Of a DNA stretch of 64,000 nucleotides, positions 38,218-49,741 are shown one piece after another. The notes under the pieces are model-generated. The model made no database searches and was not told the origin of the DNA. It worked only from the letters and a program-made list of their open reading frames with translations. This DNA is from Prinia subflava. Taxonomy: Eukaryota; Chordata; Aves; Passeriformes; Cisticolidae. Both the position numbers and the translations under genes were made by a program. The DNA is taken from positions 11,014,759 through 11,078,758 of the forward strand of contig NC_086258.1 of NCBI RefSeq assembly GCF_021018805.1. The letters run 5' to 3'. Position 1 is the stretch's first letter; every line of letters begins with the position of its first letter.

Positions 38218-39891
38218 GGAGCCAGTAATAACCCCCAGTTCAGTGACCCTGGTCGGATCATCAAACAGACGGTATAGGCAGGCTCAGTTCAGCATTGGGT
38301 CAGGAATCATGACCTCCCCTGACCTTTTTTGTAGATTTAAAATTGTTTTGAGAAAGAGAAGAATAAAAAAGATACACCTCCAGGCAATTCTGGAAAGCAG
38401 TCCAGCTTCCTGTACTGTACACATGCATATAAGTAACATGTTTAAACAGATGCAGCTCTGGCAGGCCTGAAAAATTAGGATTTAGGTACTTTGTGCATTT
38501 TTTTTCTAATAGAATGCACATTGCTTCTATTTACTTTGAAAACTTTGAAGTTAAAGGACACTGTATGAAAATACTATCTTCACTGCATTTAATAGCAAAG
38601 AAAAAAGAAAAGCAGGTAAATTTATTTTTAGAAAATTATGAATAAGGTAAGCAAAAAACAAATCACTCTACACAGAATTTTTCAGATGTGTTACAGAAAA
38701 CTGGTGTATCAGCAGTGTGTACCAGATGAAAAAAAATAACACTGACATTACTAGACAAATTGCCTTGTAATAGTAATATGCATACAAACATAAGCTGGTC
38801 GGTTTTCAAAGGTTTCCTTTGTGTGCATAGTATTTGCAGTCACAACCAATAAAACAAAATATACTGGCAGTCTTTTTGTGGTTTTGGAATTGCATAATGG
38901 TGACTAATATTTTCTCAAAACTTACTTTATAGTGTTTACTTAGCAGAATTTTCATGCACTGTACCTGGAAATTATGAAATATATTTTGTATGCTTCCAAA
39001 GTGTTGTGAAGGCTCAGGAAGAAGTTTACCAGTTTATGGAAAGAGAGCAGAAGGTGTTTCTCCTCTCTAGGCCTTTATATGGGCTGGTACAGATCAGAAA
39101 CACATCAGCTGGGAGAGGGAAGGCAAGAGTAAAGTTACAGGAGCTCTCCAAGAAACATAAAAGCATAGAGTGGGAAAATGAACTGCCAGCTCCAAAATGG
39201 CATAGGATTTTACAGGAGCAAACTCAGTTTAACAACACCAAGGACATCAATGCTTTTGCTGTTTTACAAAAGAAAACCATGTAAATTTCTGTTACAGAAA
39301 TGAGACTATCAGCAAAGCTCAGTACTGATGTGGCATGGTGGGACCATGGGAATCTGGGCAATTCCCAGGCACAGCAAGTGTTCCCAGCAATCCCAGCAGC
39401 ATGATCAGCTGGCTTCCGATCCTATCCAAGCCATCAGCACTGTCCCACTGGCTGTGCACAGCTCCATCCCAGAGGCACCAGTAGCCTCTGGGAGCTCCTG
39501 GTCTTGAAGTAAGCACCTATTGGAAATAGGCCAGGAATTCTTACTGTGTCAAATTACCTCTTCAGACTCTCATCAAACACAGGCAGCTGTCCCTGTTCTT
39601 ATGCACAGCCAGTTACTTTCCATGTAGATTCTAAGGTTGTCTCCTAAAGTTTTGGAGACACACACCAATTACATTTTTTGTACTGAAAGGTTACAGGCTG
39701 ATCTAATCATGGGAGCACAGGAAACAGGGGTCCTACAGGCGCATCCATAATTTCCTAAGCCAGTCCTGGCAAGACAAAACTTTTGCAGTATAAACCACTC
39801 TTAGAGGGCTATTCCTCATAGAATTCCTTTATTTTACTAGAGATAAGTTTGCCACTATTCTCACAGCGAATTTAAGCAAATTCTGTAAAAG

Positions 39892-39911
39892 CCAACTCCT
39901 TTTGGAGTTGG
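39892..39911. other. Perfect 8-bp hairpin, T4 loop
   Basis: CCAACTCC and GGAGTTGG are separated by TTTT. No adjacent gene would give it a role as a terminator or pause site. Confidence 0.5.
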
Positions 39912-41283
39912 TAAAATTCTTAGACTTCCTATTCCCATAGACCAGGAAAAGAAAGGGCTTGTAAGGCCTGATGTCATCTCTAAGTAAGCAGAGAAACAGT
40001 ATTTGCTTGCCAGAAGCTATTCATATGGCAAATCCTTTATAATTTTTTTTTCTCCAGACTTCTCTGGCAGCAGCAGTCACTGGAGAAAAGCAAATGAGAG
40101 AAGCAGGTGATTCCAGTAACTTGCCTTTCCTAGCACACTATCTGCCATGGGCCTGATTCTGCTCAGTCTTTATGATTCAGAGCTCACTCAGCAAAAAAAA
40201 TTTGCTATTGCTTTTTAATCAGTAATGGCAATTTAAAACAATAGTTGTATGGTTTCTCTCCACCCTGTTTAAAGTATCCCAGGTCCAGCCTTGCCCTTTG
40301 ATGTCAGAGTATGTGCTCATTAGGATGTGATATGTCAGTAAACCAACCCAAGCTCACAACTCCCATTGACTGAATACAGCAAAAAGTTCTGGTTCCCAGG
40401 GACTCCTGGAAGCTGCAAATTATTAAAGATTACCTGAAATTATTGTTCTCTATGCACCCAAAGATAAAGTCATGCTGCCTGAGACAAGCACCACAGGAAC
40501 AGCCCACCTCAGAACTTGTGCTACAAAGGTGCTTTCCTGTCTTGAGACCTGAAGATATTGTCATGCTTAAATGGGAGTAAGAGAAGAATGCAACAGAATT
40601 CTAGAGGCTAAAGTGATCATGGAATCATGTCAGGGGACTCACACTGGGCTCTTGTCAAGCTGCAGCCCATGGGATAGCCAGCACTTTCCCATAAAAGGTA
40701 CAGAAATCTGTAAAGAGGAAAATTGGTTTTGAGTGAGATCCCTCCAAATATGAAGCCGCAGCACTGTGTGCTCAAGAGGGCATCCAGGGGACTGGGAAGC
40801 GCCTATGGCTGCAGACACAGAAACATGATCCAGTGCAAAGGGAGCAGCAGTGCTGTGGCAGGGCCTGGCTGGGGGACACAGCCCAGCACAGGACCCATCA
40901 GCCCCACACACCCCCAAACATCTCTCTCAGTCTCAATGGGTTTACATCTCTTATGTTATGCTGGAAGTTTCCCTTTGTGGCTGCATTAGTAGCTGACTGA
41001 AACACAAATGCTGTTAGCCTTTAGAGCACACAAACAATAGGAGTTACAATGGCTCTGGAATCTACAGTGTTACTGGTGCTAATAATTAGTTGCTGTAATT
41101 TTAATAAAATATTAGTAGTGTAAATAATTAAATGTGCAAGAAAATATCTGTCATGAAACCAGGCTACAAAAAGAAAATCACTCCTAAACTTCATCAAATT
41201 GATTAAATTTTAAGGCCTGAGTTTCTGCTTCCCATGGGGGCTGGTATGGGAGAGTGAGGGTAGAGCCAGCTAGATGCTACTGT

Positions 41284-41297
41284 GTTTCTATGGCAAC
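41284..41297. promoter_or_regulatory. RFX X-box-like motif
   Basis: GTTTCTATGGCAAC is one or two mismatches from the RFX palindrome GTTGCCATGGCAAC. It is a better match than the site at 30363. No promoter was recognised nearby. Confidence 0.3.
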
Positions 41298-41399
41298 GGG
41301 AGGGGGGTTCAAGTAGCCTCTGCCATTCCTGATGATTGGTAAAATCACTACACAGTGTAGTGGCCAAGAGAAGCAACAGCCAATAAATGCAGAAAATCC

Positions 41400-41590
41400 T
41401 TAAATCAAAGAGACACAGAAATAAGAGATGGAAACAACCTGTTAGACCGTCTTGTTCATTCCCTGAGGCCCTGAGCAGTATTATTAACAGTTTCAAGAAC
41501 CTTGAAAACCTCTAAAAATTCCATCCAGGACACATGTAAAAACTTAGTGGAAGGGAGAGCAATATCTCAGGAAGACATAAAAAAATCTTT
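41400..41590 (-). mobile_element. Possible very old CR1 3' fragment
   Basis: The stretch GATGGAAACAACCTGTTAG, then a short gap and TTCATTCCCTGAG, resembles the 3' region of diverged CR1 subfamilies (read on the minus strand). Similarity fades within about 100 bp. It would be an ancient remnant if real. Confidence 0.3.
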
Positions 41591-41945
41591 CTTATCTGCT
41601 TTCAGTAGGTGTGTGTGCACTGTACCGAGCATGCTGAGATATCCGGTTCTCCAGCATTTGAGAAATGGGATGCAGGGGAGAGGTTTCATGGCATTACTCA
41701 TCATAACACAAGTACTTTTGCCAAAGATAGAACATCCTATAAAAACATCCTGCCAGCTATATCCCTCCAAATTCTCCTCTCCTTGCCACAGAACAGATTT
41801 CTGTACCCCAAAAACAGAAGAATTATTTCGGAGACCCTGCCTGTCCATTTCAGATGGTAGTTCCAGGTGTCCCATTGATAAGCTACAGAATAAACTTAAA
41901 ATAGAAAGAAGATATTTTAGATAAGCATGTGTGACAGGTCTATCT

Positions 41946-41960
41946 CCCCCCCCCCCCCCC
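41946..41960. repeat. Poly-C homopolymer (C15)
   Basis: Fifteen C residues on plus. The minus strand is G15 and could form G-quadruplexes. The run also supplies the glycines of a spurious minus-strand frame. Confidence 0.95.
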
Positions 41961-42106
41961 ACTTTTCTTTTGCAGTGAAGGCAAAGAGAAGGATTAGACT
42001 GAGACAAAATTTGTGAGCCTCTCTCAGGAAGAGTGAAGGAATGCCCACACATACCAAAGTATCCTGGGTGCCAGACTCTGCAAAAGCACACACATTGCAC
42101 TCTCAG

Positions 42107-42160
42107 AAAAAAAAAAAAAAAAAAGTAAAAAAAGAAGAAGAAGAAAACAAAACAAAACCC
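42107..42160. repeat. Poly-A18 plus A-rich (GAA)n tail
   Basis: Eighteen A are followed by an A-rich stretch with an AAGAAGAAGAAG run and AAAAC repeats. It is A/C/G-only on plus through about 42170, and it accounts for the Phe-rich minus-strand frames. Confidence 0.9.
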
Positions 42161-42385
42161 CACACACCACCCAGAGAAATGTACCTAGTCTTGTTCTCAG
42201 TACTGCAAAGCACTTACACAAAACTGTGCTGCTCCAGAGTAATTTACTAAAGTGAATAGCATTAATACAGGTTTGCTTGCTCAGGTTAAAAGCAGATGTG
42301 TCTTTTCCATAGGGATTATATGTTGTCTTCAGGCAGACCTATGACTATAGGTATTATTTCAGCAGCAGCACAGGTATATCCTAAA

Positions 42386-42419
42386 GGAATATAGATATAT
42401 CTGGGAATATAGATATATC
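42386..42419. repeat. Short 18-bp tandem duplication
   Basis: GGAATATAGATATATC occurs twice with an 18-base spacing. TATATCCTAAA is repeated on either side (about 42375 and 42414). Confidence 0.8.
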
Positions 42420-45400
42420 CTAAAGAACTGCTGCCTTCACCTTGGCATTGGATTATTGCTGTGCTATGTAGCACAGTGACCCAGGCAACTGCAGTTTGTC
42501 TATAGCTACATATCTATTGTAATGGAGCATATGTCACCAAATGTTTTAGAAGAGGCTAAATATTGGAAAGATGAGGTAATGGCAAGGCTGTATCTCCTTC
42601 CCATGCTTACCTGTCAATCCCAGCCTCTCCTGAACTGCTAGAGCTCAGTGATGAGCCAGAGCAGCACCAGGCTCGTGCCATTTTCCAGGGGTCTGCACCT
42701 CCCCAGTCTTGCCTCGGATGTATCCTTCTTTCCCAGCCTGACAAGGGCTAGCAACGAAAAAGTAACTCATCTCTGGAGCAGGAGCTGCCAGGAGAGTTCT
42801 TCTGTAGCTGTTGATCCAAGGTATTTAATCTGTCAGCAATTGGGTGAGGAGGAGGAGTAGTGCTCAGCAGCTGACACAGAAGTGCTGGTATTTTTGCACA
42901 TATTCTTGCAACCATCTATTGATCATACTTGGGCCCTCAAGAAAAGAAGACATCTCATCTCATATTTTTATTTCCATGTTTTATCCCATCTGCTTTTCTT
43001 TGCAAGTGTGGGACCCTGGCTATGTTAATATTTAGAACAGTCTCCTCTTTTGATAAAGAGATGTGGACTTTGAAGCTAGCACAGCCTGGGATCCCATTAC
43101 CAGACCAGTTGCATTCCCAGTGGATACAGGTCTTATTTTGTTTACAGATAAAAAAAAAAGGTGGTATCATCTATTATCCCAAGGGTGGTGTTTACATTAT
43201 TTATCAACTGCTTCCAAGGAGCTACAGAGTTCAAGAGCATTACTAAACAGTGAGAACCCATCCTGGATTGAGTTACTGAAAGAATTACAGCTGACATTAA
43301 GAACTGCTTGAAGTGTCTTGAGGGGAACTGCAGACAATGGGCTGTATTATTTAGCAGAATAAAGGTGAAGATAGAGGGGATACTTGAAACCAAGAAGGCA
43401 GTGTCAGTGAGTCTACCACAAGCATCAGCTCTAGTTGTACTAGCAGGAATCCCAAATCAAGGAAAGGAGATGTTACACTCAAAGGGAGCCAGTCTGCTGA
43501 AACCTCAATGATTTTTATTCTTTCTTCTCCAACATGTAGCCACATATTGGACTGTCAGACATACCCTTTGCTTACTGTTTTATCAATACCTTCCTTATAA
43601 TCATTAGTGCAAAATATGAAAAAGCATTTCAGTTAACAAATAAAACCACAACATATTTTTGGTATTTCACAGGCAGAAAATGAGAATATTTGCTGGACAT
43701 TATTCTCTAGAGTCCTTATAATTAGCTAAAGAAACCAAGCACAGAATGCAAAGAAGAAATAAAAATGTTTAGTTCAAGTTCTGATGTTCATTTACTATTG
43801 GGATACTTCACAGTTCTCCCATTCCAAGTAGAGGTGAAATTCCTTTCCAAGACAGATGCAATATTTTCTTGACAAGTATCAAGTGGAGGCAGCACTCTGT
43901 TATCAATAGTACTGAATGAATCTCCTGTCTCTAATTAGCTAATAAAGCATAAGAGTCTTATGCTCTGCTAGTGGGAGAGTTTTATTACATTGTGGGTAAC
44001 GACAGTGGGCAGAGTTTTCCCATTTCACACATACTTAGCTCTTGGCTTGATATTTCTGCACTTGGCCAGTTTGTGAAGCACTATATGAAATTTAGTCAGA
44101 TGAGTTTCTTTTACTGCCACTGTCTCAGGCTTGTTCTTAGCCTCTTGAGAAAATCTACAGGGAGCAATAAAGCCAGATTGTCCAACCAAGCTCAGTAATC
44201 AGGTCAAAGCACTATTAGGGGGTTCAAAATTATTTTTCACTCAATGTTTTTTATGAATAGTTACTCTCTACACCAAGGGGCAGCACCTGCCTCCCTGCAC
44301 CTTTCCGAGGCTGGAGAGTGCAAGCCCTTCCCCAGGAGCTGCTTGCGTCCTTGTTTCCTGCACTGCCCCAATACCTTGTGCTGGTCCTGCTTTGGGAGAG
44401 CCCAGGGGTTTTCAAAAAAGTGAGAAGATATTTTACTCTCCCTGCTTATTGACACAATTACTTGACTGGGCCATCCTGCTGAGATCAGTCTCTCCTTTAC
44501 TGGGATGGTGTATCTATTCCATGCTTAGTTCCATGGAGTAGGGCTGGGCTGACTACTCAGATCTGTGCTGCTATTTTGGTGCTGGCTACCCCCTGCCATA
44601 CCCACAGAAACCCTTCCAGATTCAGTGCACACATTCTGGCATGCCATCTGATCCAAATTAAAGCCGGCCCGCACTGGGTTCCTAGCTCAGCACTGAATTC
44701 CAGCTGTGGTCAGCCACTAATGCTGTTATACCTAGTCTCTAATTTGGATGCATTTTATGTTTCAATACATTATGTCTGAACATTAAAAATGTCCACAAGA
44801 GGTAGACTTTTCCTGCTCCATCAAGTCAACCAGCAGTGCAGTCAGCCTACAGAAATCAAGATTTGATGCAAATTGTTTTCTCTGCAGCCAAGGCTGAAAA
44901 AGCAGAATTCCCTGCCAGAGGGTCAGGTGGCCATAGGCACAGGACCTGTCTGCCACGAGAAACAGAGCCCTTCAGTGATGCTGCTGAGATCCACCAAGCC
45001 GTGTCCTGGGTTGGGTTCCACCTCCCACCAGGATGTGGTTGTTCATAAGTCAAAGACTCAGCAGCTTGTGGCAGCTTCTTGAATTGTGAAAAAGTTTAAA
45101 GCACTGGGGAAACACTTGGCTTGGCTGATTTACAGGTGCAAACTGATTGCCAATGTTGCTTCAGAAGCAGATTCCACACCAGTACGTGCACTTGGTCTGA
45201 AAGGTTCAGGTTAGATTTTAATAACCTGATACCTGTGTGCTGCTCCATGGGAATCTCTAGACACCAAGTCTAGGTAAGACAGAGTTAAACTAACATGCAC
45301 ACTCCCAGGGGTATCTGTGGGCAGTATGTCAGGAGTGGCCACACAGCCTTCTCCAGGCTGCCCTCTCCTCGCTGCCCAGAGCACAGTTGGTAGTAGACTT

Positions 45401-46473
45401 TGGTGCTGATTACCTCCTAGAATAAGGAGCTTCACAAGAAGCCTGCAGTGCCAGATGAAATTAGAATGGAAAGAAAATCTGTACATGGACAGCTTTTCAT
45501 TCAAGTCAAAAAAATATTAATGAGAAAGGATGTTTGAAAACAAGGTCAAGAGGGACAAGAGAAACAAATGCTCACCTTTGCAGAAGCCAAGAGCAACTTC
45601 AGCTTACAAATTCAGAACTTGTTTTTGATTATAATTGGTTTTAGCAAAAGAAAATGAAGAACTTAAGAGAACACAAGCTGACTCTTAATTGCACTATGTT
45701 TATTTTCAATTTTCCTTTCAGTTGTCCCCTGTGCCCTCAGCAGAAACCTGGTATTCTAGGCAAGGAAAATATCTGTTGAGTTGATTTCTCCCTATCCACA
45801 GTTAGGAACTGTACTCTGGCTCCAGTCAGATCTGAAGCTGAACTGCTGAGAGTAATACTGACAGCAAATTCAGAGCCCTAATGTCCCCAGAACATTCCTT
45901 GTCTCACCTAGCATCCAGGTGGATTCACAGTGAACTTCCTGCAAGAAAAGATATATTAGAAATTCCAGGAAACCCTGAAATAGAAGGAACAAGTGGCACA
46001 CAGGAACATTACACTTAGTTTTTGTGAGTTCATAGTGGCTTGTTAAAAATATCCCCGTAGACTTAAGCAAGAGATAGTATCAGCAGCGCATGTATTTCCA
46101 AGAAGATATGATTCAAGTTAGAAATGTGGCAGGTGCCAAGAAGTAGCAAAGGCCAAGTGCTTGCAAAGGGTGGGGACAAAGTATTAATTCATGACTGGCT
46201 GTAAAGGGATCTCTTCAGCTCTAGCCTGTCCTGGAGTATCTGAACAAGGTTGGCAGAGCAGGACAAGCCCAGGGATGGCAGCCAGTGTCAGCAAAAAGCC
46301 CAGATCATCTAGCAAGTCTGTGGCAGTAAGGCAGGTCTAGGGTCAAGACACAAAGTCAATCCACAGGCCAAGGTCAGGTCCAGTGCAGGTAACTAGCACC
46401 AGAGACATGCTTTCATCTGCATCTGCAAATTTCCCAGAACAAGATACTTTCTATATTAGTTACATTAACTTTA

Positions 46474-46499
46474 GGGGGAAAAAAAGGGGGGAGGGAGGG
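46474..46499 (+). other. G-quadruplex candidate in purine tract
   Basis: Four G-runs of 5, 6, 3 and 3 are separated by loops A7, A and A, meeting the usual G3+N1-7 rule. The surrounding strand is pure purine from about 46473 to 46502. The fold is predicted by sequence rule only. Confidence 0.7.
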
Positions 46500-48899
46500 A
46501 AATCACCCCCAAAATGAACAGATTGTATTTAAAAAAATTAAACACAGCATAAATAAATAATAAAGAATAAAGAATAAACAAAACATGTGGTGATCATCCT
46601 GCACTCAGCCTTCACACTCCCCTCACTAGTCAGGGTAAAGGTCAGGAGAATGGCTGGCATAAACTGCAGATAAAATGCTGAGACAGTGGCCACATCCTGC
46701 AAATCTTGGAGGGATGAGTACAATGATGGCATCTTAGAGAGAACCCTTCTTCCCACTTTTCCTCACCTGTGCCCTGTAGGTACCAGCTTTTCCAGAGCTG
46801 GAGGGATATGAAATTACACCTTTCCAGCATGAGGACCTCTCTGAGCACTGTAGTTCAGTTCCATGCTAAGCCTGCTGTGCACATGGCTGACCAGCTCCAG
46901 ACAAACTCACGTATTCCCAGTCTCTGGACTACCCTGACACAAACCATCCGCAGAATCACTTGTGCAAAAACAGGAGAAGCAAGTACTCCCTCCCTGTGCA
47001 GCCCCCTGACAGCCCAGGCAAAGCCCCTGGATCTGCTGACTGAAGAGGTGTGAGGTGAAGCACAGGAGCTGCCCATCCAGCCAGATACCTTCTCCAATAA
47101 CCTGCTCAGTGGAGAAAGCACCCAGGTCCAATGCCAGCTCATTTGAGTTTGCAGGTGATCTGTATTTCAAAAAGAAATGACAATTGTTTTGTTCCTTCAC
47201 TCCAGCTGAATACTACGGCTTTATGCTCAGCAGATGTGCAGGAGGGAAGATAATTTTCCATGACGGCAAGGCCAGAAGAACTGCAGAAACTCTCTCCTCC
47301 TAAGCAGCTCACCATTAACACTGAACAGTGTCCAGAAGAGGGAAGCCAGCACAGTGGGTAATTCACTGAGAGGGGGCATACATGGCAGTGGCAGCAGCAG
47401 CTGCTGCTTCTGCTTGTCCCTAGCTGAGACTCACAATGTTGACGCATGTTGTACAAGAGTGATCTTAGGGATAGAGAGAGTGATGTAAGGTAAGAAATAA
47501 GGGGTTAGGACAAGGTTCTGGTTTCTGTAATTGTAAGTAAGCACCTTATAAAAATAATGGTAATTTTGAATGTTTCAATAGATTAAATCAAAGCCATAAT
47601 ATGTAAATAATAAAAATGGAGTTGTTTAAATTTTACTTAAAACCATAATGAAATTTCTGCAAGGGTAGCTTTTGTTGTATGTCTGCAAATCTGCATTGAT
47701 CTACTAATAATATGATATGGAATGCTTTTCATCACCAGAGAAGTTGTAGTTATTAGTCAACCTTAAGGTTGTTGGTTCAATTCATTACTCTCAATTATGC
47801 TAATGGAAAAGCTGGTGTGGAGAAATGAGGCTGTTGATTTTCCTGTAACTGCTGGAACCCAAAGGCACTAGGTACCTCCCTAGGTCTTTGCTTTTACCAG
47901 TTGTTTTTGTCAAGCTGGTCTGAATGTCTTGGATCCATGAACAGGAAATACGGATGCTTGTTTTTTAAAAAGGGTAAAATACATTCTAAAGCAAGGCAGC
48001 CACAATCATCCTTAGCAGTACCCTCACCTCACCTGCTGTTCTTCTAAGCTATACTGTGAAGCTTATCTAGGAAGCAGCTGAAATGAAAATATCCAAGTCA
48101 GGGATCATTTTTTTTCCTAAAATCTTCCCTGTTTGCAGGCAAAATTAATGGAACAAGATGTTCAGGTGCCACTGTGGAGTCAGGAATAAATGAGCACTCA
48201 GGCAGGTAGTCAGCAGCTCTGAGCTTCATTCACTGTTGGTCCCTAGGAAAGGTTCAGGATTTGGCTCACCTTGTGAGCCATGAGCTAAGCCTCAGAACAC
48301 AGCAAATAGTGACAGGTGACTGTACATGACATGCAGAAAAATCACATTGAATTCTGTAGGTCACTTGCAACTAGACGGATTATGTCATGAGCTGGATTCG
48401 GTCTACTGAATAATAGCCATGTCCTTTCACCACTGCGCAAGGGGCAGATAACAACATAATTAAAAGCAGTCAAAAATAAAAAATAAAAATACAGCCAAAA
48501 AACCCCCGACGAAACAGGCAAATAAGAAACATGCCTGGCTTTGTTTGTGTTGCATTTCTATCAGCAGGTTACAAGGCGAGTCACTTCAGGATTTAAAACG
48601 AGTCAGAAAAAATGACAAAACACAAAATAATGCAGAGAGAAATACGTAAGTTTAGGCAGTGATGCAGAAGGAAGCATGCTGTGGTGTGCAAAGTGTCTCT
48701 CTGCATTTCAGAGACATCTCTGGGATATTGGCCCCTACATCTGGCACAAACTGCCGTGAGAATGGTTAGAGGAGAAATGGCATCCATGGGACAAAGGCTG
48801 GAGTGAAGGTAAATAACAGACCCAACTGAATTGGAAGAAACTGCTCTCCTCTACCATTTCAACAGCCAAAATCTCTTTTGAGATTCAAAAGAGCATTTT

Positions 48900-48900
<1 letters not shown>

Positions 48901-48939
<39 letters not shown>
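48901..48939. repeat. (GT)4(TA)16 microsatellite
   Basis: A short GT run leads into 32 bases of pure TA (48908-48939). Confidence 0.95.
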
Positions 48940-48942
<3 letters not shown>

Positions 48943-49033
48943 TTCATGTATTCCCACATGAGGACTTATTCATCTGCTAGTTTCCTTCTTAGGGCTGTTC
49001 CTATTTGCATGACTAAAATAGAGACAGTAGAGT

Positions 49034-49110
49034 ATTTTGTGTGTGGGGGGGGGAGGTGGATGGGTGGGTTTGGTCGTTTTGGGGTTTGGTTTTGTTTTTT
49101 TTTTTTTTTT
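49034..49110. repeat. G/T-rich tract ending in poly-T16
   Basis: A G9 run (49045-49053), GGTGGATGGGTGGG, then GT-mixed sequence and 16 T (49095-49110). The plus strand is nearly G/T only, like the tracts at 8.2 and 61.4 kb. Confidence 0.9.
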
Positions 49111-49678
49111 ACTCAAGACAGGGGCACCACCTAATGGCCATTGGATCCTCGGCTTTGCTTCCCTGCAGCTGGCAAATTCTACCAACTGAAACTACAGCCG
49201 GCAGAGAAGAAATCCAACTGTTCAACTGAATTACCAATTACTATTCCTGAAAACTTGGAGGATTGATCCGGGCACATTATGTTCCACATATATGCACACC
49301 CCCACATCCTCAGCTCATATGCACAACTGATGTTCAGAAAGAAAATAAAGCCTCCCTGAGTCACGAATCCCTGATGGCACCGGGCTCAAAGCAGGGACGG
49401 CTCTGGCTCTGAGGCTGGGCCAGCACAGCAACTTGAGAGCAGTAATCCCGTGACCCGACAGCACTCTGTCCTAAACACTTTCAGCCCTTTTGCTTTTGTT
49501 GTTGGGCACCTGTAACACCTTGAGCAGCGCAGGCCAAGAACTCTCAAATCATTATGATTGTTCACAGTATCTGTGATGCTCCCTAAAGATAGCGTATGGC
49601 AAAGAGAGGGAGACAAGGGCACCTCTTGTGTTGTTATGAAATCCAAATACCTCAAGTTTATATGTTTGGAGGAGTTGA

Positions 49679-49741
49679 ATAACTATAACTAAACTATAAC
49701 TATAACTAACTATAACTATAACTATAACTAAAACTGTAACT
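49679..49741. repeat. (ACTATA)n hexanucleotide array
   Basis: About ten imperfect copies of ATAACT/ACTATA, with occasional AACTAA variants that break the register. Confidence 0.93.

Larger units (their letters stand above)
37941..41399. other. Unique noncoding sequence
   Basis: No recognised gene. Two perfect 8-bp hairpins occur: CTGTGTCT/AGACACAG with a CAT loop at 38199-38217, and CCAACTCC/GGAGTTGG with a TTTT loop at 39892-39911. Open frames at 39006-39284 and 40639-40989 are unremarkable. Confidence 0.5.
42175..48907. other. Unique noncoding sequence
   Basis: About 6.7 kb with no gene recognised. An 18-bp imperfect duplication (GGAATATAGATATATC twice) is at 42386-42419. A G-quadruplex candidate is at 46474. 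A segment at 47424-47489 has a strong acceptor and an AAG|GTAAGA donor but stops in every frame. GC-rich patches at 44270-44400 and 46900-47400 carry frames without homologs. Confidence 0.5.

Noticed and set aside
41567..42163. Minus-strand frame of 198 codons
   Set aside because: Its start is a Phe run from the poly-A tract and it passes through the G15 homopolymer. The remainder resembles nothing known.
47424..47489. Segment with strong acceptor and AAG|GTAAGA donor
   Set aside because: Every frame has a stop, and no partner exon or poly-A site is evident. It is kept only as a chance splice pair.
49679..49741. Hexamer array as a telomere-like repeat
   Set aside because: The unit is ACTATA/ATAACT and not TTAGGG, and it is imperfect, so it is an ordinary microsatellite.
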